From assembly GCA_031554275.1 (NCBI GenBank), contig JAVBKB010000115.1:1-6903 (forward strand): DNA of 6,903 nucleotides, given 5' to 3'. The notes under the pieces were generated by a model. The model saw only the letters and a list, made by a program, of their open reading frames with translations. It had not been told where the DNA came from and did not search any database. Made by a program: the position numbers and the translations under genes. Origin of the DNA: JAVBKB01 sp031554275. Lineage in GTDB: Bacteria > Bacillota > Bacilli > JARBTR01. Shown piece after piece: positions 5,919 through 6,903 of this stretch; within the stretch, counting starts at the first letter, position 1, and each line of letters starts with the position of its first letter.

Positions 5919-6038
5919 CTATTCGGCTTTTCGTTTAACTTGATCGGTCACATGATCGCTAACTTGTTCGGTAATTGCAACTTCCTTTAAAATCGCAAAT
6001 AGTTTGCAATCACAAAAAAACTTAGTCTCACGAGTTCT
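5919..6038 (-). pseudogene. Coding remnant with four-residue DQV-type repeat
   Basis: The minus strand is open for 39 codons, from just after a stop at 6039-6041 to a TAG at 5919-5921. It has no start codon. The end reads LFAILKEVAITEQVSDHVTD followed by QVKRKAE. The E-Q-V/D-H-V/D-Q-V period of four residues shows in the DNA as three 12-bp units (5941-5952, 5953-5964, 5965-5976). Strings of DQVSDQV or DQVTDQV are, from memory, seen before the C-terminal winged helix of some AlbA_2/AAA_4-domain ATP-binding regulators and Fic proteins. This may be the leftover of such a gene. The family link is tentative. Confidence 0.35.
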
Positions 6039-6074
6039 TTATCAAAGTTCCAGCTCACCATCTCAACTGCCGCC

Positions 6075-6101
6075 AAAAAAACCACTCTTCCGAGTGGTTT
6101 T
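6075..6101 (-). terminator. Intrinsic terminator of yabR
   Basis: A 10-bp stem (6078-6087 with 6092-6101, core ACCACTC/GAGTGGT) has a 4-base loop. On the minus strand it ends in seven consecutive T (6081-6075). It starts 30 bases after the yabR stop and should end the divIC-yabR transcript, leaving spoIIE to its own promoter. Confidence 0.9.
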
Positions 6102-6131
6102 CTAGTATGAATAATTATAATTACAGGAATC

Positions 6132-6557
6132 TTAGCCTCTTCGGCCGCCTCTGCCACCACGTTTGGTTTCAGTATTACGCTTTAAAGAAGACAACCGGTC
6201 TTCGCTATCCTTAAGAAAGCGACTCATCTTTTGATCAAAAGTTTCCTCACCAGTTACATTATTGTTCTGCTTCGAGTAATTAGAACCTCTTGATTGGGCT
6301 GGGCGCGCCCTAGGGGTTTCACTTTCATTCGCTTTGCGAATTGACAGTCCAATCTTACCGCTTGGCTCTATGTTGATGACTTTCACATTAACAACATCTC
6401 CAACTTTAAGATGCTCATTAATATCACTAACATAGTTCGAAGCGATTTCGCTAATATGAACCAAACCCGTGACTCCATCAGGCAGATCGATAAAAGCACC
6501 AAATTTAGTAATCCCTGCAACTTTTCCCTGCAACTTTATTCCTACTTCAATTGCCAT
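6132..6557 (-). CDS. yabR: S1-domain RNA-binding protein YabR
   Basis: This is a 141-residue protein with one S1 RNA-binding fold at residues ~4-73. It reads GIKLQGKVAGITKFGAFIDL, then GVTGLVHISEIA, then VGDVVNVKVINIEPSGKIGLSIRKA, all typical of the S1 beta-barrel with its aromatic and basic RNA-contact face. The rest (~75-141) is polar and probably disordered, ending in an arginine/glycine tail (KRGGRGGRRG) that could add RNA binding. The B. subtilis protein is slightly shorter (about 128 aa). The ATG is preceded by GGAGG at 6570-6574, with a rather long 12-base spacing. It lies 80 bp after divIC on the same strand and is followed by a strong terminator. YabR-like S1 proteins are cytosolic and thought to act on mRNA or ribosomes. 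The exact role is not known to me. Confidence 0.93.
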   Translation of the reverse strand: MAIEVGIKLQGKVAGITKFGAFIDLPDGVTGLVHISEIASNYVSDINEHLKVGDVVNVKVINIEPSGKIGLSIRKANESETPRARPAQSRGSNYSKQNNNVTGEETFDQKMSRFLKDSEDRLSSLKRNTETKRGGRGGRRG

Positions 6558-6637
6558 ACAAACAACTTTCCTCCATGATTTAAGAATCGCATATGTTAAA
6601 AAAATAATATTGCTACAACTTAGTTCTCTACGACATA

Positions 6638-6903
6638 TTACTCAGCTGGTTTTGTAAAAATGATTTCCCCAGATCGAGAGAGGTAATATTCTTTTCTTGC
6701 CAACTTGGCAATGTATTCAGCATCATTTAAATTTATGATTTCTTGATTAAGCTGTTGTTTCTCTTTATTTAATTTAGCTAATTGCGCTTCAAGAATCTTA
6801 CTTTCTTCTTTTTTCTTTTCGTAGGCCATATCATTCGCCATCTTTAAATAGAGGACACTCACAAGAACAACAATGAAAATTGTTATAATGACAACTAATC
6901 TTC
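6638..6903 (-). CDS. divIC: Cell-division protein DivIC (FtsB-like), C-terminal part
   Basis: DivIC is a bitopic septum protein that works with FtsL and DivIB in the Gram-positive divisome. The window holds its last 87 codons; the N-terminus lies beyond the right edge. In order they show a membrane segment (VVIITIFIVVLVSVLYL, encoded at ~6844-6898), a lysine/glutamate-rich coiled coil (KKKEESKILEAQLAKLNKEK and onward, about 35 residues), and the family's C-terminal motif (YIAKLARKEYYLSRSGE, then IIFTKP). The GTG at 6860-6862 is inside the membrane segment and is not the start, since the frame stays open to the window edge. Position directly before yabR and spoIIE matches the B. subtilis order. 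The 80-bp gap to yabR has no strong terminator, so the two are probably co-transcribed. Confidence 0.92.
   Translation of the reverse strand, partial: RLVVIITIFIVVLVSVLYLKMANDMAYEKKKEESKILEAQLAKLNKEKQQLNQEIINLNDAEYIAKLARKEYYLSRSGEIIFTKPAE

Noticed and set aside
5941..5976. CRISPR-like short repeats
   Set aside because: The three 12-bp units are contiguous, without spacers, and are explained by a four-residue protein repeat.
5543..6131. tRNA genes between yabR and spoIIE, as in B. subtilis
   Set aside because: No GGTTCGAATCC-like T-arm, in either orientation, and no cloverleaf are visible in the gap.
6469..6657. 62-codon plus-strand ORF over the start of yabR
   Set aside because: It is antisense to yabR and the divIC end, without a ribosome binding site; a shadow of the real genes.
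6860..6862. GTG as the start of divIC
   Set aside because: The same frame continues upstream through a membrane segment to the window edge, so the start lies outside.

Overview
The window looks like the chromosome of an endospore-forming low-GC Firmicute (order Bacillales; a Bacillaceae or Planococcaceae member is my inference). The minus strand carries divIC (partial), yabR and spoIIE in the same order as in Bacillus subtilis. The SpoIIE protein keeps its full length, its membrane domain and its PP2C phosphatase residues, so the lineage very probably sporulates or did so recently.

Region 1 (1-2836, plus strand) is an accessory, decaying patch. Three fragments of one kind of ABC exporter, resembling the bacteriocin-exporting, C39-peptidase-containing class, lie collinearly at about 2-372, 690-1154 and 1970-2202. 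They are broken by a large internal deletion, single-base frameshifts (one inside Walker A), premature stops and loss of the LSGGQ/Walker B segment. A stretch of about 150 bp at the head of the nucleotide-binding domain is present twice (221-372 and 690-839). Each exporter fragment is followed by an intact, AT-rich, unrecognised membrane-protein gene: 61 aa at 448-633, 195 aa at 1282-1869 and 188 aa at 2270-2836. This alternation is the most unusual feature of the window. It may be the remains of a bacteriocin export/immunity locus in which the immunity-like genes stayed intact while the transporter decayed.

Region 2 (2837-3052) separates convergent genes. It holds a good hairpin and a doubtful 31-codon minus-strand ORF.

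Region 3 (3053-5542, minus) is spoIIE. Its upstream region has a TATAAT box 21 bp from a GTGACA -35-like hexamer. That is the abnormal spacing known for the Spo0A-activated spoIIE promoter of B. subtilis. GTGACAA repeats phased at 11 bp cover the -35 and are candidate Spo0A boxes.

Region 4 (5543-6131) has no convincing intact gene. It holds the spoIIE promoter, a plus-strand 45-codon ORF of doubtful reality, an inverted repeat, a coding remnant with a four-residue DQV-type repeat, and the strong terminator of yabR. The tRNA genes found between yabR and spoIIE in B. subtilis are not visible here.

Region 5 (6132-6903, minus) holds yabR (S1-domain RNA-binding protein) and the C-terminal 87 codons of divIC (division-septum protein), which runs off the right edge.

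As a whole, a conserved division/sporulation block meets a degraded accessory island in convergent orientation immediately downstream of spoIIE.
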